In this document: positions 21,313 through 31,453 of the stretch, piece after piece | Layout: the number at the start of each line of letters is the position of its first letter | How positions within the stretch are numbered: the first letter of the stretch is position 1 | NCBI GenBank assembly: GCA_030704615.1 | Contig: CM060733.1 | Coordinates: 74,996,907-75,060,906 of the forward strand | Source of the DNA: Takakia lepidozioides | Lineage: Eukaryota > Streptophyta > Takakiopsida > Takakiales > Takakiaceae | Length of the DNA stretch: 64,000 nt | Direction: 5' to 3' | The notes under the pieces: model-generated | What the model saw: only the letters and a program-made list of their open reading frames with translations | The model's database searches: none | Told to the model about the DNA's origin: nothing | Made by a program: the position numbers and the translations under genes

Positions 21313-23559
21313 TCACCCAACGAAATGTCGACATGTACGAGGGAGCGTTCGAATATTCTTGTCAGATCGCCATGAATCCTCTTCTCCGCCAGGTGCCTCG
21401 TCAAGTCTTCGTCTCACTGGATGGGTATAAACATCTCCTTCCAGATGTTGGCCTCTTCGCAGCAATGGCGTGTCCCGAAGGCCCTCTCGCAAGGCCGCCG
21501 CCCACTTCCGAGGATTCTTCAATCTAGAGGCAGTCCGCATTAGCATTTCCTGCCTGTCCGGCCCCAAGCCCCACTGTTTCCCTTTCAAGAACTCGTTGTA
21601 CCTGCATTGCTGCATAATTGACCTCACAATGTCCTCCGTTGTGGCAGTGAGGATGTCCACCAGATGCGCTGCAGAGGAGGCACGCCAGAAAGAGTGCACT
21701 GATTCGGCCATGTTTGTTGTGGGCATGTCGGTGTCGGAGTCGAGACACATTTCCTGCACAAGCACATGTTCAGGTTACAAGCAAGTTACAAATATGGCCA
21801 AGAATAATATTCAACGGGACGCGAATTCGTGCAACTCACCTCCCGCATATAGTCGCCGAACTGGAGGAAACGATAATGCCACCATGCTAGCCAACTGACC
21901 ATTGCTCCCTCGTCTGATTTCCTTACAGCACCTGACGATGTCCACCAAGCCCGTATGCATGCAAACTGTGTCTCTGCATCATCCAAGGTGGGAGCGCGCT
22001 TCCACGCAAGGCACATGGAACGGTGCTCCTCTCTGAAATCTGGCGCCCCAGCCTGGTTGTGTACTGCGAAAGGCTCTGCAGAAAATGGAACCCACAAAAT
22101 CTCTCCTTGCCTTCCATGGGAACATTGGGGTCTTGCCCGTACACCCTTCGGATGGCAGCCCAATTTGCTTGTGTGTTGTCCGCCATGAAACCACGGAAAT
22201 TGGGAGGGGGCAATCCCGCCTTGGCCATCTGTTCGTTTATTCCCTGCCAAAGAAGCATCTCCGATTGTGTGTCCTCTCCTTTCATCTCACAAATAGCAAT
22301 TGTCATTAGCATCCTGCAGTGGGTGTCGTAGACATGTGCACCCATTGTCACCCACTGGGGATTTGTAATTCGTTTGATATGGTCGAACATGATCCAACTG
22401 TTTGACAAGTTCCCACTCGTCATCCTGTCGACCAGTTCGACGCCGCTGCCAGGTCCACACATGGACATTTTGATACGAAACAACGATCTGCCTCAGTCCC
22501 TTGTCCTGGAAACCTACTTCCATGAATGTAGTCATATCCACATCGTCGCTTCACCTCCAGAATGGAGTGCATATCCGAGCCACGCCCAATTTTCTGTTTG
22601 CATGAGACAATGTGGTTTTGTACATTCGGTGAACATACGTGGGACACCGACTCCAGCAATGCCTCCATTTCCTTCTCGTCGAGAGGAACTCTATCGGAGC
22701 CGTCTTCCGACATAATTCTGGCCAATGCCATCTTATAGGCGGCTTGGAGCTGTATCTGTTTGGGTTTGGCACCCGGTCTCAACTTAACCTCCTCATGAAC
22801 GAGCTGCTCTGCTTCGTGGGCAGCCTCCCGCGAGTTCCCCCTCGCCAATTTGTGACAATGGGAACCAACGTGTATGCAAGCTCGGGTGAGGTCAGGGAAA
22901 CGGTGCAACACATAGAACTGCTTGGCATTACAAACAGACATGCAGTGTGGTGGTTCTTTGCAATGCGCACACTTAAATGTGGAGTTCGGAACCTTCTCCT
23001 GAGCTCGAAATGGTTGATGAGCTGTGCCTGTCCAATCGGTCTCGTTCCTGTGACCTCTGGATTTAAAGTGGAAGCAAGTTGGGGAGAAACACCGCAACGC
23101 GCCCGCACAAACAATGTAGCGCACCCGCACACCATCGAGCATCTTCATGCTGGTGGTTTTGGTAACGCACCAAGGATGGCCGTCATGTTTTCTATCCATA
23201 TCTGTCAACATTCCGGACGCCCTCGAGTAGTCCGCCCGAGGAGGGAACTCAAAGAAGATATTACCGTCGACGTCGGCGGGAAGGCATGTAACCAATTTAA
23301 TTGCAAACTTGCTGTAGTCCAGCCCAACCAGCTCCAACCGGTGTCCCTCCAGGTGAAGCCCTCGCAGAATTTCAAGAATAGATCGAACTGCGGTGCTCGT
23401 GCTGGGAATATGACTCCCTCCTCCACTGACGTCCATTGAGGACTTGCCTGATCTCCTGGACGACCTCGGAACTTCCATGACCTCGTCTGAGTCGGACAGG
23501 TTGTGAACAACCCGGTTCTCGCTCGTCTTCATGGATGGGCAACGAGCCAAGAGGTGCAA
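21313..23559 (-). pseudogene. Cys/His-cluster DDE transposase-like gene, copy 2 (longest)
   Basis: The first frame (23559-22420) has an acidic start, GNIFFEFPPRADYS, DRKHDGHPWC, and a Cys/His region with C..LRCFSPTCFHF, KCAHCKEPPHCMSVC and CIHVGSHCH, probably zinc-binding, followed by EVKRRCGYDYI and FPGQGTEADRC. The next frame (22483 down) has SWIMFDHIKRITNPQWVTMG, HVYDTHCRMLMTIAICEMKG, FRGFMADNTQANWAAIRRVY and RFCGFHFLQSLSQY, and then, in other frames, HRSMCLAWKRAPTLDDAE and MAESVHSFWRASSAAHLVDI. The Asp in ADNTQAN and the C..FH pair resemble a MULE-type DDE domain; this call is tentative. At least three frame changes are present. It faces away from ParB-MTase copy 2. Confidence 0.6.
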
Positions 23560-23992
23560 GTGGGAGGGGACTCACCCACTCCGAGTATGGGAGGATGGAC
23601 CCGGCAGATGTCCCCTCTGCACGGAAATGAAGCTCTATGCTTGTGAGGAGGGCAGTACACTGTAGCGCTCGGGTTTTCCGCCATGGGAGATGTGCACACA
23701 AGACTGCCAGGATGGCGTGCGGGGAAGCTCCCTGGTAGAAGGGGGATGCAGCGATGGGAATGAATGCGATGCCGATTTGTCCGAGCGACGAAGTCTGATC
23801 CAAATCCAGGGAGCCAACTATCTCAAAAATCCACAGTCAGAGTGTTAATGAACCTTGTCTCCGGAATGCGGCCCCTGGTCTTTGCGCAATAACTGCCAAC
23901 GGTATGCAGTCAGAAAGTGGGGGGCCGTCCGGATGATGACGGTTGAAGGGGAGAAGCCGGCACCGTGCCGTCACATTACTACCCCCAAATGG

Positions 23993-24640
23993 AAATTCGG
24001 CACCCAATATCCAACAGGGGAAGCCCGGATGAAGTTGCCTCGGGCGCAGAGGCCGGCGCGTGTGCGACAGAGAACATCCCCTGGATGAAGATTCGGCGCC
24101 GAATTTCCATCCGGGCCCCCCAAAAGGAAGTCGTGTCGGGGGGTCAGGCCGAAATTTGGCCGGCATAAAAACATCCCCAGATGGAAAAACGGCGCCGAAT
24201 TTCCATCCGGGGCGGTTCGGATGCACTCGGGGAGGGGGGAGAGGCCGGCGCTTGGCCGTCGCATTTCAACCCCCGGACGGAAATTCGGCACCGAATATCG
24301 AACAGGGCACGCCCGGATGAAGTCGCCTCGGGCGTAGAGGTTGGAACGTGTTCGACAGAGAGCATCCCCTGGATGGAGATTCAGCGCCGAATTTCCATCC
24401 GGGCCCTCCCAAAGGAAGTCGTGTCGGGGGGTCGGACCGAAAACTAGCCGACATAAAAACCTCCCCAGATGGGAAAACGGCGCCGAATTTCAATCCGGGG
24501 CCGTTCCAATGCAGTCAGGGAGGGGGGAGAGGTCGGCACCTGGCCGTCATATTTCAAACCCCGGACGGAAATTCGGCACCGAATATCCAACAAAGCGGCG
24601 GAGAGGCCGGTGCCTCTCCGACAGAGACCATCCCCCGGAT
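23993..24640 (+). repeat. 286-bp tandem repeat with GGCGCC palindromes
   Basis: GGAAATTCGGCACC starts units at 23993, 24279 and 24566, a period of 286-287 bp with 2.3 copies. Each full unit includes two further inverted words with TTCGGCGCCGAA or ACGGCGCCGAA cores and a GTCGTGTCGGGGGGTC word. The third unit breaks off into the 53-bp array. Confidence 0.85.
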
Positions 24641-25460
24641 GGAAATCCGGCGCCGAATTTCCATCCAGCACGTAAGTGGAATCCCGGATGGATGGAAATC
24701 CGGCGCCGCATTTCCATCCTGCAGGTAATTGGAATCCCCGATGGATGGAAATCCGGCGCCGAATTTCCATCCTGCAGGTAAGTGCAATCCCGGATGGATG
24801 GAAATCCGGCGCCGAATTTCCATCCAGCAGGTAAGTGCAATCCCGGATGGATGGAAATCCGGCGCCGAATTTCCATCCAGCAGGTAAGTGCAATCCCGGA
24901 TGGATGGAAATCCGGCGCCGAATTTCCATCCAGCACGTAAGTGGAATCCCGGATGGATGGAAATCCGGCGCAGAATTTCCATCCAGCACGTAAGTGGAAT
25001 CCCGGATGGATGGAAATCCGGCGCCGCATTTCCATCCTGCAGGTAATTCGAATCCCCGATGGATGGAAATCCAGCGCCGAATTTCCATCCTGCAGGTAAT
25101 TCGAATCACGGATGGATGGAAATCCGGCGCAGAATTTCCATCCAGCAGGTAAGTGGAATCCCGGATGGATGGAAATCCAGCGCCGAATTTCCATCCAGCA
25201 GGTAAGTGCAATCCCGGATGGATGGAAATCCGGCGCCGCATTTCCATCCTGCAGGTAATTCGAATCCCCGATGGATGGAAATCCGGCGCCGAATTTCCAT
25301 CCTGCAGGTAATTCGAAATCCCGGATGGATGGAAATCCGCCGCCAAATTTCCATCCTGCAGGTAATTCGAAACCCCGATGGATGGAAATCCGGCGCCGAA
25401 TTTCCATCCAGCAGGTAAGTCGGATCGCTGGCGTATGGATATTCGGCGCCGAATTTCCAT
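24641..25460 (+). repeat. 53-bp tandem array, about 16 units, each a palindrome plus a splice-donor word
   Basis: Each unit has GGAAATCCGGCGCCGAATTT within a longer near-palindrome, then CCATCCAGCAGGTAAGT and a short GCAATCCCGGATGG spacer. Centres at 24808, 24861, 24914, 24967, 25020 and so on give a strict 53-bp period. CAGGTAAGT, the full consensus 5' splice site, is present in about half the units; others read CAGGTAATT. Every frame stays open across much of it because 53-bp units without stops simulate coding; these frames are not genes. Confidence 0.9.
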
Positions 25461-25735
25461 TCACCAGGTATTTCATCGCTCAGAATTACCTTCCTGCAGG
25501 TAATTCTGATCTGAGAATTACCTTCCTTCAGGTAATTCTGCTCGATGAAGGTAAGAAGGTAATTCCTCGCTCAGAATTACCTGCATGAAGGTAATCCATC
25601 GATCAGAATTACCTGCAGGAAGGTAATTCATCGATCAGAATTACCTGCAGGAATTTAATTCATCGATGAGAATTACCTGCAGGAAGGTAATTCTGAGCGA
25701 TGAAATACCTGGTGAATGGAAATTCGGCGCCGGAT
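25441..25735. repeat. Large inverted repeat (hairpin) closing the palindrome array
   Basis: The left arm, about 25441-25500 (ATTCGGCGCCGAATTTCC...CAGAATTACCTTCCTGCAGG), is the reverse complement of the right arm, about 25676-25735. The 175-bp loop holds further GAATTACCTGCAGGAAGGTA palindromes about 40-50 bp apart with ATCGAT between. Outside the arms the sequence continues as palindrome units in opposite orientation on each side. Confidence 0.8.
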
Positions 25736-26050
25736 TTCCATCCATCCGGGATTCCACTTACCTGCTGGATGGAAATTCGGCGCTGGATTTCCATCCATCC
25801 GCTTCTGAATTACTTGCGTGAGGGAAATTTCCAGCGCCGCCCTACCTGCGCGGATGGAAATCTGGCGCCGGATTTCCATCCATCCGCTTCTGAATTACCT
25901 GCGTGAGGGAATTTCCAGCGCCACCCTACCTTGCTAGATGGAAATTCGGCGCTGAATTTCCATCCTGCTGCGCTCCGAATTACCTGCAGGATGGAAATCC
26001 GGCGCCGGAATTCCATCGTGCAGCGCTCCGAATTACGTCTACGTTGGAAA
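25736..26050 (-). repeat. Reverse-oriented palindrome units right of the hairpin
   Basis: About five units of GGAAATNCGGCGC.GGATTTC with CTTACCTGCTGGATGG, which is the 53-bp unit read backwards. Spacers such as CTTCTGAATTACTTGCGTGA replace the regular ones. It ends shortly before the predicted first exon of ParB-MTase copy 2. Confidence 0.75.
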
Positions 26051-26267
26051 TTCCGGGCCTCTTTACGTCGATTTTCATCCGACATGGAGGGCTTCATCCG
26101 ACATTTAATTGCGCAGTTGGGCAATAAATGTCCACCGCCGTCGGTTCTCATTCGGGCTGGCGACACATGGCTTCCTGGATACATACCCTAAATCTCATGC
26201 TAATCTTGGCTTAACATGCTATTCGAGGCATGTACCCCAAAAACGGAGATCTTTTTGGCTGGGACTT

Positions 26268-26444
26268 ATGCCGCCTGAAGGGCGTGGCTCTCCTGAGAGA
26301 GACCTCACATCCAGACCGCGGCGGAAGTTGAAAGCTCTGTTCTACGGACGACGGCCAATCTCTCGCATGGCCAAACTGAAGCTCCAGCAGGAGATTCCAG
26401 TGTCTTGCTCACAACCCGCGCCAACTGAAGCCGAGTACTCTCAG
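26268..26444 (+). CDS. ParB-MTase copy 2, predicted first exon
   Basis: The ATG at 26268 opens MPPEGRGSPERDLTSRPRRK and runs to PTEAEYSQ at a CAG|GCAAGC donor. Joined to the acceptor at 26799 it stays in frame (phase 0) into SDDEPGTLVVSS. The leader is basic, like copy 1. The start was chosen because this ATG gives a 59-codon exon in phase with the next; an upstream in-frame ATG near 26109 also exists. Exon status is inferred from splice signals only. Confidence 0.45.
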
Positions 26445-26799
26445 GCAAGCCACTTCTGCTTTCGGTTTGTTCGATTTCTTTTTTGCTTTCGCTTTGTTAC
26501 CTCGCTTTGTTTTTGCATCTTCATCCTGGCTTCGCTGGATGAACTTTAGATAGTTGAGTGAACCTTAGATTGTTTGCAATGCGTGTGCAAATCCGGCAGC
26601 TCTGGAGAAGGCTGCTTGTGCATGTCATTCTCAGGCAATGGTTGCATTTGTTTTCATTATTGTTGCATGGCTCTCCATACTTCCTAAACTTGTTATGTTT
26701 TCATTTTTGCTACACGATTGTTGCTATGGTGGTTGCGCTGCTCGTTGCGATGCTGGTTTTTGCACCGATGTTGGTTTTCACGATTTTTGTCAATGACAG
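26445..26799 (+). other. Predicted GC-AG intron
   Basis: 355 bases from CAG|GCAAGC to ATGACAG|AGTGAC, T-rich as plant introns are. GC-AG is the second most common plant intron class, and the donor fits its strict consensus apart from the final base. The flanking exons are in phase. Confidence 0.4.
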
Positions 26800-28233
26800 A
26801 GTGACGACGAGCCCGGCACGCTGGTGGTATCATCGACAGCTCCAACTCATCGCATGTTTGAATCGCCCAACTTGGGGCGAGAGGGCAAACTTAAACCTTT
26901 TGTTGGTGGACGGGAGGACTTGCAACGAGAGTACGATAGAATAGGCATTGGGGAGGTTGGTGCAGGCGGCATGGCAGGTGAAGGGCGTGACGACATGAGG
27001 ACAGCAGATCCGGCAATGGAGGTTGTTCATGCACATGCAGTAGGGCCCGCCCACGCAAAGAAAAAGAAGAAAGTTAAGCACATGCAATCCCCGGCGAGAG
27101 AGCCGTCACGGGCTGCGGAGGGGGGAGTGAGCAGTGCGCGCGAGGGTGTCAGTTTGCCTCAATCAAAGGTGGTCGTCCTGGTGGGCTCCCCTGCTGGTAG
27201 CCCTAGTAAGAAACAGAAAGCCCGTGAGAGGGCAAAAGAGAGGGCAAAAGAACAGACGAGACAGAATGCTAGCCAGGAGGAAAGAGAAAAGGCAGCTGAA
27301 GAGGCCAGGGGTGCCCAAATGATAGATGCCAATGTAAGCGAGGGACGCACAGAGACGGTGGATCCCTCCAAGACACCACAGAGAGGCAGTAACACACCGG
27401 TTAGACCATCGCGGGCAAGAGCAGCCCCTGCAATTACCCATACGGTGGAGAGTGGAGGAGAGGAAAGAACACCAGAAAGAGCACGGATTGTGCAAGTTCG
27501 AGGTGAAGCCAGGGAGAGGGCAGTAGAGATGGGGAGAGTGCTGGAGGTGGTTTCGTAGGTGGCTGACCCTGTTGATGAGGACGACATGGAGCTTTCTGAC
27601 CAGGATGACATCCTCCCGGACATCCCCAGGCCCCAAACCCGGAGCATACAGGCTGGATTTGGCGGTCCTGGTGGGCTGCCGGAAAACCCCTCTGCAGCAG
27701 ACGTCATGTCTGAGGCGGATATGAAGTTGGCCGCTGCCAAGATGTTGGAGGCAACCCACAGCAACATTGGCAAGGTGCTGGGGGGCATGGTGTACCCGGC
27801 CAAGCTTCGAATTCCCCTTTGCCGCTTGGTGTCATTGCAGGTGGTGAGACCTGCCCTCCCAGGCGATATCGACAAGCTGAAATTCTCTTTCCGGGATGGA
27901 TATCGATGCCGCGTTTTACGTTTCCATTGAGAATGACCATGGAGCTTCCCGTGCCCACACTTCCGATGAGGTGGACAAATGGGGTCCCCATTGGCAAACG
28001 CGAAATGAGGAGTTCGAGAGATCGATTGCTAGTGATCCTCTTTTCCAGCACTTGTCCGGTAAGATGTTCTACGTGTGGGACGGCAATCATCGCCTCCTGG
28101 CATGGATGGAGCACATTGCCCAAGCCCACCCCAACGACCTCGATTGGCATTTCGCCGTGGATTGTGTTGTGCTGAAGGTTGCGGGGCCCAAAGATCGCAG
28201 TCTTCTCAAAGCTGCAATGGCCGACATCAACTC
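26800..28233 (+). pseudogene. ParB-MTase copy 2: charged leader and ParB/Srx-like domain
   Basis: The frame runs from SDDEPGTLVV through a long Lys/Glu/Arg-rich region (AHAKKKKKVKHMQS, ARERAKERAKEQ). It meets an in-frame TAG at 27556-27558 and continues as VADPVDEDDMELSDQDDI to the domain: LRIPLCRLVSLQVVRPALPG, IDKLKFSFRDGY. One extra base near 27904 breaks the frame. After it come AAFYVSIEND, KMFYVWDGNHRLLAWMEHI and WHFAVDCVVLKV, ending at a GTAAGC donor at 28234. Copy 1 has the same blocks without this frameshift. The GNHR motif and order fit a ParB/Srx fold. The leader is probably disordered and nuclear. Confidence 0.65.
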
Positions 28234-28322
28234 GTAAGCTACAACCCCTCTCGCTTTTGGACTTTGAATTTGGAAGTCATTTCATTGCGAATCCTCATAT
28301 ATGATGGAAATTCCCATTTCAG

Positions 28323-28541
28323 TATTGTTTCATGGAAATGTGGCACTGCAGGGTGACTGAGAATGCCTTCATTGCCACCAACTTGTCCCATATGCTCTTC
28401 CGAGTGAAGGATGTCGGGAAGCAGGGGGTGCAAGAGTTTGCCAATTCCCTCAGTGCCGACCTCCTGCGCAAGTCGGAGGCAAAGGCAGACAGAACCTGGT
28501 ATAGGCTGAGCGTCGACGCCATGGTGGACTACATATTTCGG
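28323..28541 (+). pseudogene. ParB-MTase copy 2, conserved helical exon
   Basis: The exon follows TTTCAG at 28317-28322 (another AG at 28348-28349 is possible) and ends at GGTAAAG. It reads FIATNLSHMLFRVKDVG...LLRKSEAKADRTWYRLSVDAM VDYIFR and is the counterpart of 4710-4902. The next block of the gene is not found downstream on this strand. It lies at 40459 on the minus strand. Confidence 0.6.
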
Positions 28542-29957
28542 GTAAAGCTCCTGACAGTTTTGTTGAGCTAATCTGTCTCTCCTCCCCCAATAGAAGAAAA
28601 GGTCTTCGCCGTGATTTCTAATCTCCTCCCCCAATAGAAGAAATTGTGTTGAAACAGACAACCAGAATCTGAGATATAAATCCTTAAAGGCTGCGGCTTC
28701 AGATCTCCTTCGGATCCATACATATACACAAACGTTATGCCTCAGAAGAACGAGAAACAACTGGTTGACCAGTCGGAACTACTCTGGCGATCACGACATC
28801 CTAAACTAAAAATATACCTTGTGTTTGAGCCGGGGCAGAGGCACATCATGGAGGGTGTTCTTTGTAAGCATAGGCTCAAGCGTCCTCCCAAAGGGATGAA
28901 TACGAGGCCAGAACGTGACGACACTAATATGGAGGAGGCTACATGAGAATATAAGCGGATGAAGCCGTGGAGCCTACGGAAGGAGCCGGGGATGGATTCT
29001 AAGGATGACGATATCTCCATCTCAGACGCACCTCCTGCTGTGCCACATGAAACTGTTAGCACTCAACGCATTGTCAACTCTACATTGGACGGACCTCTTG
29101 TTGTGCCACAGGAAACTCTGAAACGCATTGTTAAGTCTACATTGGGGACCTACTGCTGTGCCATAGGAAACTCTGAAAGCCCAACGCATTATCAAGTCTA
29201 CATTGGACGGACCTACTGCTGTACCACATGAAAGTCTTCGACCTCAAGACCAGATGATGAAGTTTACACCTCTTGCACATTTAAGTTGAGAAGAGGCCAT
29301 AGATGGCTTGTTAAGGTGTCCTTGTTACTGACCTCGGATATTGTTGTGCCTCCCAAACCCGCACCTGTTCCATGCCCAGGACTCACCTATCTAATGAAGT
29401 ACAGCGTGCTGCCCGAGGGATTCCAATCTCCGGATGATGCTTCTTTCCCGGACCGTCTTGTCGCACTTATTCAAAAATTCGAGTTTCCAAATGATAGGCA
29501 CTGCCTTTGGTCAATGGTGGCTTAAAGCATGGGTAACACACCTTCTTCTTGGCCTGCACCTTCTTTTACATGTTCCCTTCCTTGATGATGCGTGTCTCTA
29601 CATGTTATTTGAAGTTCAGACCTGCAGTAACTTTTTGGCTATTACTAATATGAATCATGGATCTACAATGGGGGGGGAGCAGAGGCATGCATCTCCAGAG
29701 GAGTAGGCAAGTTGTGGAAAATGTGGTGGAGCTATTTGCCATACGTCCTTGAATATCTCGTGAGCATACTGCTCAGTTCTAGGAATGCGAACGTGTGTTT
29801 GCACATCACAAGTATACCAAGGCATTGCTGGATTGTGAACTGTAATTGATTGCAACTCAGTCTGAGTTTTGAGGCTTGTAGAAGACTGCTCGTGGATGAG
29901 AATATTGCAAAATGTGATAGACAGCAATATGATGACAACAGGAGGGAATCTGGAGGT
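28542..29957. other. No recognised gene; AT-rich with short frames
   Basis: Frames of 60-106 codons occur on both strands (for example 28737-28946 and 29286-29525), without motifs I know and without a match to the other ParB-MTase copy. Positions 28570-28650 contain a duplicated CTCCTCCCCCAATAGAAGAA. Part of this may have arrived with the rearrangement that separated the two gene halves. Confidence 0.4.
29035..29235 (+). repeat. About 60-bp tandem repeat, 3-4 units
   Basis: CTGTGCCACATGAAACT...CAACGCATTGTCAA.TCTACATTGGACGGACCT is repeated with drift. In one frame it codes for a peptide repeat of the type VPHETV...RIVNSTLDGP; later units shift frame. Function unknown. Confidence 0.7.
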
Positions 29958-30170
29958 TAGCTATTTCATGAGCATGAGCGGCATGAGCAGAGTAGTAAGA
30001 CAATTGGTTTTCATGAGCAGAAGTTCAAATTTTGAAATTAAAAAACATTAAAAATATATTATTTTTAATGGAATGTGTCAGAACAATAATAATATAATAT
30101 TCATTGTTTGAAGCTGAAATTGAAGTTTTGGGAGCCGTGCTCATGATATTTTCTCTTGCGCTCATGGAAA
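29958..30170. repeat. CATGAGC-word cluster, related to 36050-36105
   Basis: TATTTCATGAGCATGAGCGG opens here, and TATTTCATGAGCGGCATGAG opens the related stretch at 36050. Inverted words (GTGCTCATGATA, GCGCTCATGG) occur at 30138-30170. The two sites flank Cys/His-DDE copy 3 and its insertion, so they may be remains of element ends. Confidence 0.5.
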
Positions 30171-30179
30171 TTCCGACCG

Positions 30180-30530
30180 ACATCTGTAAAAATGGCGCCA
30201 AGTTTCGCGGTAATAGGTTCCGCAACCGAAGAAAATGGTGACGTATTTCGCGGAAATAGGTGCCTCCGACAAAAAATGGTGCCAAATTTTGCAGCTATAG
30301 GTCCCTCCATGTCAAGTGTGTTGGCCCAAAAATTGGAAATGTGGCGCCGAATTTCGGGAGATGGTGCCCATGACTGCACAGATGTTGGGCAGTTTTGGGC
30401 CACATAACTAGAAATCCGGCGCCATATTTCCAGACATCGTTCCCATATATGTTGGGACTTAGCCAATTTTTGGCCCAAAATAGGGAAATTCGGCGCTATA
30501 TTTCCAGAAATGGCCCCCGCAACTACTACG
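30180..30530. repeat. Degenerate GGCGCC/ATTTC palindrome words
   Basis: Words such as AATGGCGCCAAGTTTC, GTGGCGCCGAATTTC, CCGGCGCCATATTTCC and GGAAATTCGGCGCTATATTT are spaced irregularly among text with TTGGCCCAAAA. They are the same core as the arrays at 24-26 kb and 38.6-39.6 kb but older or never regular. Confidence 0.65.
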
Positions 30531-31139
30531 ATTGGAACTCAGTTTTTTGGAAGATCTGCAAATTTATCTTGCCGCCATCTTATTATGGATTCTGTTTCGA
30601 CATTGAACTGTCACTGGACGTCAACGGATATCCAGAAGTCCATAATGTGTTTGAAAGAGATTACTTTAATATTGCAGGTCTCATTCATAGAATTTTGGGG
30701 TGGATTTCAGTACACTGCAAAACATAGTCTAATGCATAAAAATGCAATTGAAAATATCCATATGGTGGATTCCCTTTCCCCATCAATGATTTCTGGAATC
30801 CCTGCCGAGGAGTTTGTGCAGCTCCTTCGTCTCACTGGATGGGTGTGAACATCTCCTTCCAAGTGTTGGCCTCTTCAAAGCAAAGGCGTGTCTCGAAGGC
30901 CCTCTCGCAAGGCTGCTGCCCACTTTGGATTCTTGGATCTGGAGGCAGTCCGCATCAGCATTTCTTGCCTATCCGGCCCCAAGCCCCACTGTTTCCCCCT
31001 GGGGGGTGCACCAAGGTTTAATGTACCTATCACGTGCGTGAAGGGGGTTTATTAAATATCCCCACATACAGACTATGTATATATAAAGGGGTTGGAAAAG
31101 TCCTAATATATATATATATATATATATATTTGGGGTTAT

Positions 31140-31250
31140 GTTACAGATGTTAGTATGTAGCGTACTGGTAAGGTCTTCGTTCACCCGCCGCGGCATCTCG
31201 TGCTCAAATTCTTTTTGAGACGTTTTTTTTTTTTTTTTTCCCGCCTCACT
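31140..31250 (+). repeat. Possible tRNA-like (SINE) fragment
   Basis: GTAGCGTACTGGTAAGG resembles a pol III A box, and GTGCTCAAATTC, 40 bases on, resembles a weak B box. A run of T follows. Only the boxes are suggestive; this could be chance. Confidence 0.3.
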
Positions 31251-31453
31251 AAGCCTTATCCGCTGCGCAAACCTCGTCCTCTTCTGCAGCACGCTCACCT
31301 CGTCGTCCTCTTCTGTTGCGCGCTCACCTTGTCTTCTTCTGCTGCGCGCAGGTTGGGGCAGGCCGTGTGTCAATCTCTGTCTGCCTAGCTGCACCGTGGT
31401 GGTTCTCACAGATAAATCCGACAATACCTGACTACAGATACAAACAGCACACA

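Noticed and set aside
22639-23439. 266-codon plus-strand frame
   Set aside because: Antisense of the conserved Cys/His gene on minus; no known domain.
23855-24781. Plus-strand frames of 70-146 codons
   Set aside because: Same cause: they follow the 286-bp and 53-bp repeats and carry no domain.
24444-25476. Long overlapping open frames (up to 338 codons) in several frames
   Set aside because: They are made only of the 53-bp satellite unit, which has no stop codon in these frames; peptides are pure repeats (ISIHPG, PAGWKFGAGFPS).
27159-27875. Minus-strand frames of 198-238 codons opposite the ParB-MTase leader
   Set aside because: They are the antisense of a biased, charged coding region, with no motif; the plus strand has conserved homology.
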